Assembly (NCBI RefSeq): GCF_003937825.1
Contig: NZ_RSFW01000019.1
Span: 149,622 to 213,621, forward strand
From: Mesobacillus subterraneus
Lineage (GTDB): Bacteria; Bacillota; Bacilli; Bacillales; Cytobacillaceae
Direction of reading: 5' to 3'
Length of the DNA stretch: 64,000 bases
Part shown: positions 1 through 8,186 of the stretch, in pieces
Position numbering within the stretch: the first letter of the stretch is position 1
How the letters are laid out: each line of letters starts with the position of its first letter
The notes under the pieces: model-generated
What the model was told of the DNA's origin: nothing
The model's input: only the letters and a program-made list of their open reading frames with translations
Databases searched by the model: none
Translations under genes and position numbers: made by a program

Positions 1-33
1 AGTTGCAGCCACCGTCAAAAGCTGTTTTTTCAT
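1..33 (-). CDS. N-terminus of a probable secreted protein (cut by window edge)
   Basis: Only the first 11 codons lie in the window. They read MKKQLLTVAAT from an ATG preceded by AAAGGAG at an 11-nt spacing. A lysine pair followed by a hydrophobic stretch is the beginning of a typical signal peptide. Nothing can be said about the mature protein. Confidence 0.5.
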   Translation of the reverse strand, partial: MKKQLLTVAAT

Positions 34-156
34 GTTAGAGCAACTCCTTTGTTTTTGTTACAAATTAATAGTAGAGTTTCCTAAACTTATTTTGAATCTA
101 TAAATTTTGGTTTCATAGGAATAGTTTTCCTATGGTAATAATTACGTTTTCATGAC

Positions 157-205
157 AAAAAAGAGCCATAAACCTTGTATTTACAGGTTTTAAAGGCTCT
201 TTTTT
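157..205. terminator. Rho-independent terminator, probably bidirectional
   Basis: The arms AAAAAAGAGCC and GGCTCTTTTTT pair, with a second inner stem (AAACCT/AGGTTT). There is a T-run on either strand. It lies about 190 nt downstream of the minus-strand gene at 400-828, for which it is the likely end. The 150 nt to its left upstream of the edge gene hold no coding sequence. Confidence 0.6.
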
Positions 206-350
206 CCTTTTATTCCATACGATTTGTAACATTGCTGAAATATAAGCTTAATCCTTCTGTAATTTTTACAGTATATGTAACTATACCCAATTGGTTATTC
301 TGACAAGGGATAAAAGAACTAATTCGATGAAATAAAGATGAACTTTTGAA

Positions 351-398
351 ACAGGGGGACGGTTCTTGTGTTTTAAAACACAAGAACCGTCCCCTGTT
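351..398. repeat. 40-bp perfect palindrome of the GGGGACGGTTCTTGTG type
   Basis: Positions 355-394 are a perfect inverted repeat with no loop, centred between 374 and 375; each arm begins GGGGACGGTTCTTGTG. Similar palindromes carrying a GGGGACGGTTCT arm are dispersed in many Firmicutes genomes and have been linked to REP-associated Y1 transposases; that link is recalled knowledge, and no transposase is in the window. It sits six bases beyond the stop codon of the 400-828 gene, so it may also help to end that transcript. Confidence 0.6.
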
Positions 399-399
399 T

Positions 400-828
400 T
401 TATAGATTCTTTTTGATTAACTGATTTGCCAGCTGGTCGACCTGCTGTCCTTCACCGGATTGTTTGGCTGCGGAAGCGATCTGGTTGATGATCTGGCTGC
501 TTTCGGGATTTGTTGAATTTGTTGCGTGATTCCCTGCCTGCTGATGCGTCGCGTTTGGAGTTAATCCGGAAGTGATTTCCTTTGCGAATTCAGTGATACC
601 AGCAGCCATTGGCTTGTTGAACGTTGCACCCATATTGCTGTTTTGGAAAAGCTGCCTCATTCCGCCCATTCGATTTCGTAACAGATAGGCAGCAGCGGCA
701 CTTGCTGCAACTCCCATCAACGAATAGGTCATGGAACGGTTTCTCCTTCTTCTATATCCGAACGTTTGCATTAAATTCTGTGGAATATTTGATCTCATTA
801 ACGCTGAAATCCATGCGGATGTATTCAT
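400..828 (-). CDS. Small hypothetical protein with one hydrophobic segment
   Basis: The protein has 142 residues and I do not recognise its family. Residues about 27-30 are an arginine cluster (RRRRNR), followed by an alanine-rich hydrophobic segment at about 33-50 that may be a membrane anchor. The C-terminal half is rich in Asn, Gln and Ser and looks loosely structured. The start is supported by AAAGGGGTG eight bases upstream. It stands alone, with the palindrome at 351-398 directly behind it. Confidence 0.7.
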   Translation of the reverse strand: MNTSAWISALMRSNIPQNLMQTFGYRRRRNRSMTYSLMGVAASAAAAYLLRNRMGGMRQLFQNSNMGATFNKPMAAGITEFAKEITSGLTPNATHQQAGNHATNSTNPESSQIINQIASAAKQSGEGQQVDQLANQLIKKNL

Positions 829-934
829 TCGGCAGCACCCCTTTTTAGATTAGAGAAGCAAAATTACCTCTCCATTAGTTAGTATTTGGTTTCTCCCGGC
901 TGCTATTCCGGGAAAAGCTGACAAACTGGGCTGC

Positions 935-1795
935 CTATTCACTAAGGAATGGTTTTATTTTCTGAATGGCACTTTGAAGCTTTGTCGCATTCTTATTATA
1001 CATTTTCTTAGCATCCGGAGATTCAGTTTCAAGGGAAAATAATTCCAAATCTGCCTGGCATTTATTAAGCATGGCCAGCAAAAGCTTCCGAGGCTGCGGG
1101 GAAGGTACCTGAAGTTGGTCATCATACACATCAATTGTCAGCTTCCCGTAAGAATCGACTTCTGCTATGAAAACATTATCAAGCGTAACTCCTAAGTTTG
1201 CCAGTTCAACATCCAGCCAACCTCTGTTTTTCCCTGCTGCGGTCAATTGGTCATTCAGTACATTTCCATCCATTACGACCGTATAGGATTCCTTTTCCGG
1301 AGAGACAGCCAAATTGAGGTCCTTTGCAGTTAATGGCTGCAATTCTTTCTTGAGTAACACACTCAAATCACCTTTTGGCTCTAGGACCGCGAATTCTACA
1401 TCGGCAGTTCTGAATACATTTTTTTGACGTAATAGAGAATTCAAATCATCGATTGTATATTTTTCTTTCTTTAAATTTTCTTCAAGGACCTTACCATCTT
1501 TTATGATGACAGTTGCCTTTCCTTCCATTATGTCTCGAACCTTCTTGCTTTTAATACCGATTACGTCATGCAAATATGTAAATGTTCCAAAAATGGCGAT
1601 GGCCAGGACGCCGTGGAACAAGTTACCATCAAGCCCCATGATGACTTCTCCTGCGATACTTCCAATCGTGATACCTGAAACATATTCAAAAAAGGACAAT
1701 TCGGCGAGCTGCTTCTTCCCCCCTATTTTTGTGATAGCAAACAATGTAACAACAAATAATACGGAGGAAACAAGAATATGTGTATAATCGTTCAT
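935..1795 (-). CDS. DUF421 (YetF-type) membrane protein
   Basis: The protein has 286 residues. Three hydrophobic segments in the first about 80 residues are followed by a soluble region with the DUF421/YetF pattern (a GK-ATVIIKDGKV segment near residue 95, then a second related unit ending in NVFIAEVDSYG). The C-terminal 60 residues form an extra helical tail. The start follows AGGAGGTGA by a few bases. It is the last gene of an operon with two DUF1657 genes, 11 nt after the nearer one. In Bacillaceae this trio is known from spoVA-type mobile operons that affect spore heat resistance and germination; the spoVAC/D/E genes themselves are absent here. Confidence 0.85.
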   Translation of the reverse strand: MNDYTHILVSSVLFVVTLFAITKIGGKKQLAELSFFEYVSGITIGSIAGEVIMGLDGNLFHGVLAIAIFGTFTYLHDVIGIKSKKVRDIMEGKATVIIKDGKVLEENLKKEKYTIDDLNSLLRQKNVFRTADVEFAVLEPKGDLSVLLKKELQPLTAKDLNLAVSPEKESYTVVMDGNVLNDQLTAAGKNRGWLDVELANLGVTLDNVFIAEVDSYGKLTIDVYDDQLQVPSPQPRKLLLAMLNKCQADLELFSLETESPDAKKMYNKNATKLQSAIQKIKPFLSE

Positions 1796-1806
1796 TTCCT
1801 CACCTC

Positions 1807-2010
1807 CTAGTTCTTATATTGAGGCTCTTCGATTTCGATTTGCATTTTTCTTTTTTTAAGGTCTGCCTTGATTTCTCCGATCACGAGCATCGTTTCATGA
1901 AAAGCTTTGCTCGCTTCAGGCACTGATGTATTAAGTGCCAATGAAGACAATTGTGCTTCGATTCCTTTAAGGGTTGATAAGCATTGGTTCACATTTGCAG
2001 CTACTGTCAT
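1807..2010 (-). CDS. DUF1657 protein, copy 2
   Basis: A 67-residue, entirely helical-looking protein of the DUF1657 family. I start it at the ATG at 2010, because the in-frame GTG nine bases upstream lies inside the ribosome binding site AGAGGTGA. It ends in EEPQYKN and is a diverged tandem copy of the gene at 2064-2267, which ends EEPQYKQ. DUF1657 proteins occur in sporulation gene sets with SpoVA and YetF homologues; the molecular role is unknown. Confidence 0.85.
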   Translation of the reverse strand: MTVAANVNQCLSTLKGIEAQLSSLALNTSVPEASKAFHETMLVIGEIKADLKKRKMQIEIEEPQYKN

Positions 2011-2063
2011 TTCCGTCACCTCTTATATAGGAAAAGGGCGGGTTTCCCCTGCCCTCCTTATGT

Positions 2064-2267
2064 TTACTGTTTATATTGTGGTTCCTCTTGTTCAATCTGC
2101 TGCAGGCGCGGCTGGATGCTGTCAATGATTGCCTGCGTTTGCTGCGCAGCCGTCTGATAAAGCTGTTTAGCCTGTTGATTTTCTGTACCGAGAGCAAAGG
2201 TTTCCAGACTTGCCTGAGCGCTTTTTAAACCAGCAATAGTTTGTTTCACTTGAGCTCCAACTGTCAT
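2064..2267 (-). CDS. DUF1657 protein, copy 1
   Basis: A 67-residue protein starting MTVGAQVKQ and ending EEPQYKQ. The ATG at 2267 is chosen over the upstream in-frame start at 2288 because GAAGGGA lies eight bases before it. It is the first gene of the DUF1657-DUF1657-DUF421 operon and is about 40 nt downstream of a sequence resembling a forespore promoter. Heptad-like hydrophobic spacing and many Gln residues suggest a helical bundle; the function is not known. Confidence 0.85.
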   Translation of the reverse strand: MTVGAQVKQTIAGLKSAQASLETFALGTENQQAKQLYQTAAQQTQAIIDSIQPRLQQIEQEEPQYKQ

Positions 2268-2306
2268 CTTGAGTTCCCTTCTTTCCAATTAATTATGGTA
2301 CTGTTT

Positions 2307-2335
2307 TATTATTTCAAGGAGAAAAAAAATTATTC
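2307..2335 (-). promoter_or_regulatory. Candidate SigG/SigF forespore promoter of the DUF1657 operon
   Basis: On the minus strand GAATA (2335-2331) is followed after 17 bases by AATAATA (2313-2307). This fits the SigG consensus GHATR-N17/18-CATNHTA with one mismatch (A for the first C). It lies 40 nt ahead of the first DUF1657 start. No SigA-type pair was evident in the same stretch. Confidence 0.4.
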
Positions 2336-2369
2336 GTGATTATCGAAATGGAAGTAACCGTTGCGGTGC

Positions 2370-2405
2370 AAAAAAAGCCAGGGGCCCCTCACAGAAGCCT
2401 CTGGC
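2370..2405 (-). terminator. Terminator of the 2408-2878 gene
   Basis: Read on the minus strand, GCCAGAGGC pairs with the GCCCCTGGC arm and is followed by a run of seven T. It starts three bases after the stop codon of the anchored protein gene. Confidence 0.75.
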
Positions 2406-2407
2406 AA

Positions 2408-2878
2408 TTATTCCTCATTATTCATGACGATGATGCGAGTATGATAAAGAACGTATCCATTTGCCCACTTAGCTCGTATTTCCATCGCATAATCACCCGA
2501 AGCAACTTTGGATTTCTCCAATTTTAGAGGGTAGCCTTTCAACTCTTTATAAGCAAGCATTCCCGTTTCAATGTCCCAAAGATAATATGTAACAGATTCG
2601 GGAGTTTGTTCAAACAAAAGCTTTACGTTATCCGAAGGATCAACCAAAATCGGCTCCGTTTCTTTTACCATAATTATCGGGTCAGATTGAGTATCGGCCG
2701 CAGCGGCACGGCCCCATTTTTTCAATGAGTATGTAACAGGTTCGACCTCTACCGCTTGTTCTTGGACAATCACTTCCAGTTCTGGAGGCTTTGGCTGATA
2801 TCTTGTATATAAAGTCCAGATCGAAATAAAGAACATGATCAAGAAAGCCATCATGGCCCATTGAAAAGACTTTTTCAC
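2408..2878 (-). CDS. Membrane-anchored hypothetical protein, ligand-binding-like C-terminus
   Basis: The protein is about 156 residues if started at the GTG at 2878, which follows a G-rich TGGGGGATGGGGA; a TTG at 2914 is possible but has no visible ribosome binding site. An N-terminal transmembrane segment (about residues 5-23) is followed by an extracytoplasmic region. The last 70 residues (YYLWDIETGMLAYKEL and on) look like a beta-sandwich with the pattern of DUF4912-like or Ig-like modules, but I cannot place the family with certainty. It stands alone. Confidence 0.6.
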   Translation of the reverse strand: MKKSFQWAMMAFLIMFFISIWTLYTRYQPKPPELEVIVQEQAVEVEPVTYSLKKWGRAAAADTQSDPIIMVKETEPILVDPSDNVKLLFEQTPESVTYYLWDIETGMLAYKELKGYPLKLEKSKVASGDYAMEIRAKWANGYVLYHTRIIVMNNEE

Positions 2879-3092
2879 TCCCCATCCCCCATCCCGGAAG
2901 TTTAATGCAATCAATTATTTAGACGGTGACATTCATGGAGAAGTTTCAATTTTTTCTGAATTTTTTCGTTAATAAGAACCCGTTATCTACATTCCAAACT
3001 GCTCCACCCGTTGTGTATTATGTAACATTCCTTACAGACTAAAAAAACTCCTTACTCTATAATCAAATTATATTTTTCAAGGAAGTTTGGTG

Positions 3093-4247
3093 ATGTTTAT
3101 GCATAGTGTTGGAAAGGGAGAATATCCTGGCACAATAGATTTTAACGAATATCCATACATAGTCATTTGGGAAGTAACAAGAGCTTGTCAGTTGAAATGT
3201 GTACATTGCCGGGCTGATGCACAAAATACGCCTGATCCGCGGGAATTGACATCGGAAGAAGGCTTCAAGCTGATTGATGAGATTTATGAAATGAACAATC
3301 CAATGCTTGTCTTTACCGGGGGCGATTGCATGATGCGCGAGGATTTGTTTGATCTCGCAGAATATGCAGTAAAAAAAGGGATGCGTGTTTCAATGACTCC
3401 CAGTGCAACCGACAATGTGACGAAAGAAAGAATGGAGCGTGCCAAGGAAGTGGGTTTATCGAGATGGGCATTCAGCCTGGATGGCCCTACCCCCGAAGTT
3501 CATGACCATTTCCGCGGTACACCGGGTTCATTCGATCTTACTATTGAAAAGGTGAGATACCTCAATGAATTGAACATGCCTCTTCAGTTAAATACAGTCA
3601 TCTCCAAGTATAATTATGGATACCTCGAGCAAATGGCTGAATTGATGAAGGACCTGAAAGTGGTGATGTGGTACATCTTCCTGCTTGTACCAACAGGGCG
3701 CGGACAGCTGGATGCCTGCCTGTCACCAGCAGAGCATGAAAAGGTTTTCCAGTGGCTCTATGAACTGAGCAAAACCGCCCCCTATGATATTAAAACGACT
3801 GCTGCCCAGCATTATCGACGTGTTGTCTTCCAGCAAAAAACAAGAGAAAACATTGTCAATAAGGGTGATATTCGCTATGAGGACACGTTGACAAAGGATA
3901 TGGCATCTGTGATTGACGGGCTGAAACGAGCTCCTAAGGGAGTGAACGATGGCAATGGTTTTGTGTTCATTTCACATACCGGAGATGTAATGCCTTCAGG
4001 ATTGCTTCCACTTGTTGGCGGGAATGTACGAGAAAAATCATTGGCAGATATTTATCGCCACTCACAAATTTTCATGGACCTGCGCAGTCCGGATCAATAC
4101 AAAGGTAAATGCGGAGTTTGTGAATTTCGCTATGTCTGTGGAGGGTCACGTTCCAGAACGTATGCTGTAACGGGAGACTATATGGAAAGTGAGCCATTCT
4201 GCGTATATATCCCACAGGCAATTCGTAAAAAAACGGCGAAAGTATAA
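3093..4247 (+). CDS. Radical SAM/SPASM enzyme (TIGR04053-like)
   Basis: The protein has 384 residues. The radical SAM motif CxxxCxxC is at residues 32-39 (CQLKCVHC), followed by the GGD-type SAM-binding loop (FTGGDCMMR). A C-terminal SPASM region has the pattern CGVCEFRYVCGG and a final cysteine for auxiliary Fe-S clusters. It resembles the Bacillus TIGR04053 group, related to heme d1/AhbD-type and peptide-modifying enzymes; the substrate is unknown. No small precursor peptide was seen beside it, so a RiPP role is not supported. The ATG at 3093 is preceded by AAGGAAG; an in-frame TTG at 3087 lies too close to it. Confidence 0.85.
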   Translation: MFMHSVGKGEYPGTIDFNEYPYIVIWEVTRACQLKCVHCRADAQNTPDPRELTSEEGFKLIDEIYEMNNPMLVFTGGDCMMREDLFDLAEYAVKKGMRVSMTPSATDNVTKERMERAKEVGLSRWAFSLDGPTPEVHDHFRGTPGSFDLTIEKVRYLNELNMPLQLNTVISKYNYGYLEQMAELMKDLKVVMWYIFLLVPTGRGQLDACLSPAEHEKVFQWLYELSKTAPYDIKTTAAQHYRRVVFQQKTRENIVNKGDIRYEDTLTKDMASVIDGLKRAPKGVNDGNGFVFISHTGDVMPSGLLPLVGGNVREKSLADIYRHSQIFMDLRSPDQYKGKCGVCEFRYVCGGSRSRTYAVTGDYMESEPFCVYIPQAIRKKTAKV

Positions 4248-4252
4248 AGATG

Positions 4253-4292
4253 AAAGGACGGTTTCCTTCAAAGGAACTGTCCTTTCTTTTTT
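4253..4292 (+). terminator. Terminator after the radical SAM gene
   Basis: AAAGGAC-GGTTTCCTT pairs with AAGGAACTGTCCTTT, followed by a T-rich tract (CTTTTTT). It begins six bases after the stop codon. Confidence 0.75.
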
Positions 4293-4387
4293 GACACTTT
4301 GGTGACAACGTGAAAACTGTGATAAAAAGCACGGTGTCCAGCACTTATCAGGTTTTACAATAAAGGTAACGAAAGGATGGTGCAAAC

Positions 4388-4684
4388 ATGACAATCTTGA
4401 TTGATCAACACGCATACAAATGGTTTGAAAAGGAATTTGATACACCAAAGCCGTTTTACATCCGCCTTTACCCTCAATATGCCGGGTTTGGTGACAAGAA
4501 CAAGGGTTACAGCTTAGCTTTCGCACTTGAAACTCCTGCCATTGCCGCCCAGCAGCAAGAAATCGATGGAATCACATTTTATGTAGAATCCAACGACATA
4601 TGGTTTTTTGATGACACTGATGTGGAAATCAAGTTTAATGATCATGATGGGGAAATTTTCGCAGCATATACTGAACATCAATAA
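4388..4684 (+). CDS. HesB/YneR-like protein without the Fe-S cysteines
   Basis: A 98-residue protein of the HesB/IscA-like fold, as in Bacillus YneR-type proteins: an N-terminal helix, then FYIRLYPQYAGFG, then a beta-rich C-terminus (ITFYVES-DIWFFDD). True IscA/HesB scaffold proteins carry three cysteines; this one has none, so an Fe-S scaffold role is unlikely. The ribosome binding site AAAGGATGG lies seven bases ahead of the ATG. Single gene, own terminator behind it. Confidence 0.75.
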   Translation: MTILIDQHAYKWFEKEFDTPKPFYIRLYPQYAGFGDKNKGYSLAFALETPAIAAQQQEIDGITFYVESNDIWFFDDTDVEIKFNDHDGEIFAAYTEHQ

Positions 4685-4695
4685 TAGTAGAGATT

Positions 4696-4727
4696 AGAGC
4701 CCCAGGTTTCCCTGAGGCTCTTTCTTT
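4696..4727. terminator. Terminator between the HesB-like gene and argS
   Basis: AGAGCCC-CAGG pairs with CCTG-AGGCTCT, followed by TTCTTT on the plus strand. It serves the HesB-like gene and may also end argS, whose stop codon overlaps it. Confidence 0.65.
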
Positions 4728-6423
4728 ACATTTCCTTTGGAGACTGAATTCCCAGCAACCTTAACCCTTCCTCCAAAACAATGCTGACAGATTGTACAAC
4801 AGCCAGCCGTGTCAACCGTTCTTCGTTTTCCTCCAGAATCCGAACTTCACCATAATATTTATTGAAAGCCTGGGCTAGGTCCAGCACATATTTGGCAATC
4901 TGGGACGGATCATTTTTTTCATGTGCTCTTTTGACAGCATTGGGGAATTCGGCGAGCTCTGTGATGACCGGCCACTCTGAAATCCCATTTATGGGACCTT
5001 CACAGGAAACTGTCAACTCCCCTGCTTTCCTCAGCAGCGACTGTGCTCTTGCATTCGTGTATTGAACGTATGGACCCGTTTCCCCTTCGACTTTTAACAT
5101 GTCCTCAAGTGAAAACTCGATGTCATTCATCCTGAAATTTTTGAGGTCATGGAAAATGATTGCTCCGACTCCCACTATTTTTGCTGTATCTTCTTTCGTT
5201 GCCAGCTCAGGATTTTTTTCTTCAATATTGAGCCTTGCCAGCTCAATTGACTCATTGAGGACATCCTCCAATAAAATAACTTTCCCTTTGCGAGTGGACA
5301 TCTTCTTTCCATCCTTCAGCATCATCCCAAAAGGAATGTGGACAAGGTCCTGTGCCCACGTTAAGTCCATCTTCTCTAAAACAGCTTTTAGCTGTTTAAA
5401 ATGAAGCGTTTGCTCGTTACCCACGATATAAAGTGATTTTATGAATCCATATTCATCATGCCGGAACTTTGCGGCAGCCAAATCACGAGTAGCATACAAT
5501 GTCGCCCCATCCGATTTTTTGATCAGGCATGGCGGAAGATCTTCTTTTTCAAGCTTGACGACCTGGGCACAATCCGATTCTTCAAGCAGCGCCTTTTCTT
5601 CCAGGAGTTCGACAATCTTATCCATCTTGTCATTATAAAAGGCCTCGCCAGCGAAAGAATCAAATTCAACCCTCATTAAATCGTAAATCTTTTTGAATTC
5701 CTTTAGCGACTCTTCCCTGAACCATTCCCACAACTGAAGGGCTTCCTGGTCATCGTTTTCCAGCCTTCTGAACCAGTCTCTCCCTTCTTGCTCAAGCTGT
5801 GGATTTGCTCCTGCTTCTTCATGAAATTTCACGTATAATGCAAGAAGTTCCTTTATCGGATTTTCTTTTACTGTTTCCTCTGAGCCCCAAAGCTTATAAG
5901 CCTTAATCAGCTTGCCAAATTGAGTGCCCCAATCGCCAAGGTGATTTATTTTGACTGGCTTGTATCCGCTTTTTTTGTAGATTAATGCCAATGAATTGCC
6001 AATTACTGTGGATCGCAAATGCCCCATTGAAAAAGGCTTCGCAATATTGGGTGAGGAGAGGTCAATCGTTACAATCCCATTTCCGCCAATATCAAAATCA
6101 CCGTATTTTTCCTTTTTATCAAGGATCTCTTTTAAAACTTTTTTCGCTGTCATTGATTTATTTAGAAATGCATTCACATACCCACCAGCAGAAACAATTC
6201 GTTCGAACGATTCACCACTGATGTCCTGGAGCTGCTTGCTTAATCCTTCAGCTATGACAACCGGAGACTTCTTCATTACTTTTGCCAGCTGGAAGCATGG
6301 GAAAGCCAGGTCACCCTGGTTCATGAATCGAGGTTTTTCAATGATTGGTTCAATTTCTGATGATGACATAAATCCATCCAGTACCGAAGCGATTTTTTCA
6401 GCGTAATCTTTGACATAATTCAT
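4726..6423 (-). CDS. argS: Arginyl-tRNA synthetase
   Basis: Charges tRNA-Arg with arginine in the cytoplasm. The 565-residue length is close to the usual ~556. The N-terminal ArgS additional domain is followed by the class I HIGH-type motif (SPNIAKPFSMGHLRST, residues 124-139) and the KMSTRKG motif at 374-380. The C-terminal DALR anticodon-binding domain includes KYVLDLAQAFNKYY. The start follows a strong AAGAGGAGG. A T-box leader controls the gene, so expression should rise when uncharged tRNA-Arg accumulates. Confidence 0.98.
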   Translation of the reverse strand: MNYVKDYAEKIASVLDGFMSSSEIEPIIEKPRFMNQGDLAFPCFQLAKVMKKSPVVIAEGLSKQLQDISGESFERIVSAGGYVNAFLNKSMTAKKVLKEILDKKEKYGDFDIGGNGIVTIDLSSPNIAKPFSMGHLRSTVIGNSLALIYKKSGYKPVKINHLGDWGTQFGKLIKAYKLWGSEETVKENPIKELLALYVKFHEEAGANPQLEQEGRDWFRRLENDDQEALQLWEWFREESLKEFKKIYDLMRVEFDSFAGEAFYNDKMDKIVELLEEKALLEESDCAQVVKLEKEDLPPCLIKKSDGATLYATRDLAAAKFRHDEYGFIKSLYIVGNEQTLHFKQLKAVLEKMDLTWAQDLVHIPFGMMLKDGKKMSTRKGKVILLEDVLNESIELARLNIEEKNPELATKEDTAKIVGVGAIIFHDLKNFRMNDIEFSLEDMLKVEGETGPYVQYTNARAQSLLRKAGELTVSCEGPINGISEWPVITELAEFPNAVKRAHEKNDPSQIAKYVLDLAQAFNKYYGEVRILEENEERLTRLAVVQSVSIVLEEGLRLLGIQSPKEM

Positions 6424-6443
6424 GGGTAAGACCTCCTCTTCAA

Positions 6444-6482
6444 AATAAAAAAACTCCCGCCTCTAAAAAAGAGACGAGAGTT
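6444..6482 (-). terminator. T-box-controlled terminator of argS
   Basis: On the minus strand ACTCTCGTCTCT pairs with AGAGGCGGGAGT and is followed by a run of seven T. It lies between the T-box sequence and the argS ribosome binding site, as expected for the terminator form of a T-box leader. Confidence 0.9.
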
Positions 6483-6675
6483 TAATCCCGCGGTACCACT
6501 CTAATTGTTCCCACCAGGAGAACCTTCTTACATTGATAACGGAAGTTCTTTCCGGCCCGCCCTACTGATTTCAGGCATGCATCTACAAAGTGCGCTTCAC
6601 TATGTCATTGCACCAGGCTTTCACCATCCCCGGTTCGCTTTAGCTAGATTGACATAACTACTCTCTTTGTCATCG
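6483..6675 (-). promoter_or_regulatory. T-box riboswitch, probable arginine specifier
   Basis: The minus strand carries the T-box core AGAGTGGTACCGCGGG (6502-6487), preceded by the antiterminator side (CTCCTGGTGGGAAC) and a long Stem I. In the 3' arm of Stem I the stretch GAAGCGCAC offers CGC (6594-6592) as specifier codon, which is an arginine codon and matches the downstream argS. A TATAAT element upstream (about 6698-6693) is a possible -10. The exact Stem I boundaries are approximate. Confidence 0.9.
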
Positions 6676-6724
6676 ATTCGATATTTTTACCATTATATAC
6701 AAAAGACCACTTAGGATTCAATCA

Positions 6725-7198
6725 TTATGTTAAAATCAAGCTAGTATCAAATTCCTGGATGGACCGATTGTACTCATCACAGCGTTCCATGAAGTTTCCG
6801 CCAGTGTAATCTCCAATGACTTTCCGCCAGAAGCTTCTTGCCGGCTCGTTTTTCTCCACCTGGGTAATTTGCCATTTGCCAGGGAACTCACCAAAAAGCT
6901 GGACAGCTGCCATCTTGCCAAAACCCCGGCGGTAAAATTTCCTCAGGATAAAAAACTCTAGAATGACGTTAGGTTCCCCACTCTCCAACATGGCGAATCC
7001 GGCGAGTTCGCCATCGTTTACAAGGAAAAAAGCATGCAAATCAAGCTCGCTCCAATACGGCTTCAAATCAAAAGGAGCATAACTTCCGTTTTCCTCGAGT
7101 TTGATTTCCTGGAACACGGTAAACTCGTAAATATAAAATTGGATCAGATTCTGAAGTGTTGCTTCATCCTCCTGTTTCACCCGAACTAAGTCAATCAC
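6725..7198 (-). CDS. GNAT family N-acetyltransferase
   Basis: A 157-residue protein with the GNAT fold: acidic N-terminus, strand ELAGFAMLE, and the acetyl-CoA-binding motif A (FFILRKFYRRGFGKMAA) with the Q/RxxGxG/A-type RRGFGK loop. The substrate cannot be predicted. The start is a GTG at 7198, with AAAGGGG upstream. It lies between the argS leader and the anti-sigma gene and is transcribed on its own as far as can be seen. Confidence 0.8.
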   Translation of the reverse strand: MIDLVRVKQEDEATLQNLIQFYIYEFTVFQEIKLEENGSYAPFDLKPYWSELDLHAFFLVNDGELAGFAMLESGEPNVILEFFILRKFYRRGFGKMAAVQLFGEFPGKWQITQVEKNEPARSFWRKVIGDYTGGNFMERCDEYNRSIQEFDTSLILT

Positions 7199-7274
7199 AT
7201 GAATTCCCCTTTTAGTTTTTATTTAAAAGAACTATTCGCCATTTTAGTTAATTATCCTTTTTCAACGTGAAATC

Positions 7275-8186
7275 TTATTCATCCCTGTTGAGATAGGTAA
7301 ATTCATAATTGATCTCTTTGCCTTCTTTTGTAATGCTGACGACGATATTTCCATCTGTTGATATGAAAGTGTAAGAAGATCCTCCACCTTCTGCCTGCTT
7401 CCATTCCGGCGTTGATTTTATCTTTTCGATGTAGTCCCTGAGGCTATCTGGATTCATTTCCTCCCACTCATACTTTTCTGTAAGATTGGTGATTTCTATC
7501 GGCCTTAATCCTACCGGGAACGGTAAATCCCCGTAACCATGAGTGACGTATAGGGTCCCTTCATGCTTGAACGGCCGCGGTTCATGGAAGTCGAGCGTTG
7601 CAATGAACTGGAAAATCTCTGCGTACTCGAGCTTTGGATAATCAAAGCTGAAATGCATCGTATTTTTTCCGGCTTCCACGAAGAAATGGTAACGCAAACT
7701 TACCTCCATCATCTTTATGTGTTCGATATATAACGTTGTTGAATATGGAAAATCCTCCAGTTTCTTTTCGACATACATTGCTTGTGAGTTGATGATCTTC
7801 TCCTTTTGTTCAGCTGTCACATAATTCGCAGCGCCAACCTGCAGCTGTGCCCCATCTTTATAGAAGGCAAAACCATCCTCCGTTTCCTCAACCAACACAG
7901 AATCCAGCTCCGTTGTAAAAGCTTCCTGGTTTTCAGCCAGGGAGCCCCCGGGCGAACGACTTGTTTGAGGAGTGATGCTTTGCAATTGAACTAAGAGACC
8001 AGCTGAGATCAAAATGAACATGGTAGTCAAAAGAATATGCTTCAGTTCGAAGATTGGATTTTTCCTCTTACTGGAGAGTTGGTTCCGGATGGATGAGAGG
8101 ATTTTATTCCTCATTTTGATTTTTACAGCCTCACCAGGAGAAACGTTCTTCAGCAATTCCCATTGCTCTTCAGAATGTTTGTTCAA
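7275..8186 (-). CDS. Probable anti-sigma factor (membrane-anchored)
   Basis: About 303 residues. The cytoplasmic N-terminus of about 50 residues is followed by one transmembrane segment (HILLTTMFILISAGLLVQL) and a long extracytoplasmic domain. That layout and the position directly behind an ECF sigma gene point to its anti-sigma factor. I start it at the TTG at 8186, which follows AAGGAGG by eight bases and overlaps the end of the sigma gene by 17 nt; the ATG at 8210 has no ribosome binding site. The overlap suggests translational coupling. There is no clear zinc-binding ZAS motif. Confidence 0.75.
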   Translation of the reverse strand: MNKHSEEQWELLKNVSPGEAVKIKMRNKILSSIRNQLSSKRKNPIFELKHILLTTMFILISAGLLVQLQSITPQTSRSPGGSLAENQEAFTTELDSVLVEETEDGFAFYKDGAQLQVGAANYVTAEQKEKIINSQAMYVEKKLEDFPYSTTLYIEHIKMMEVSLRYHFFVEAGKNTMHFSFDYPKLEYAEIFQFIATLDFHEPRPFKHEGTLYVTHGYGDLPFPVGLRPIEITNLTEKYEWEEMNPDSLRDYIEKIKSTPEWKQAEGGGSSYTFISTDGNIVVSITKEGKEINYEFTYLNRDE

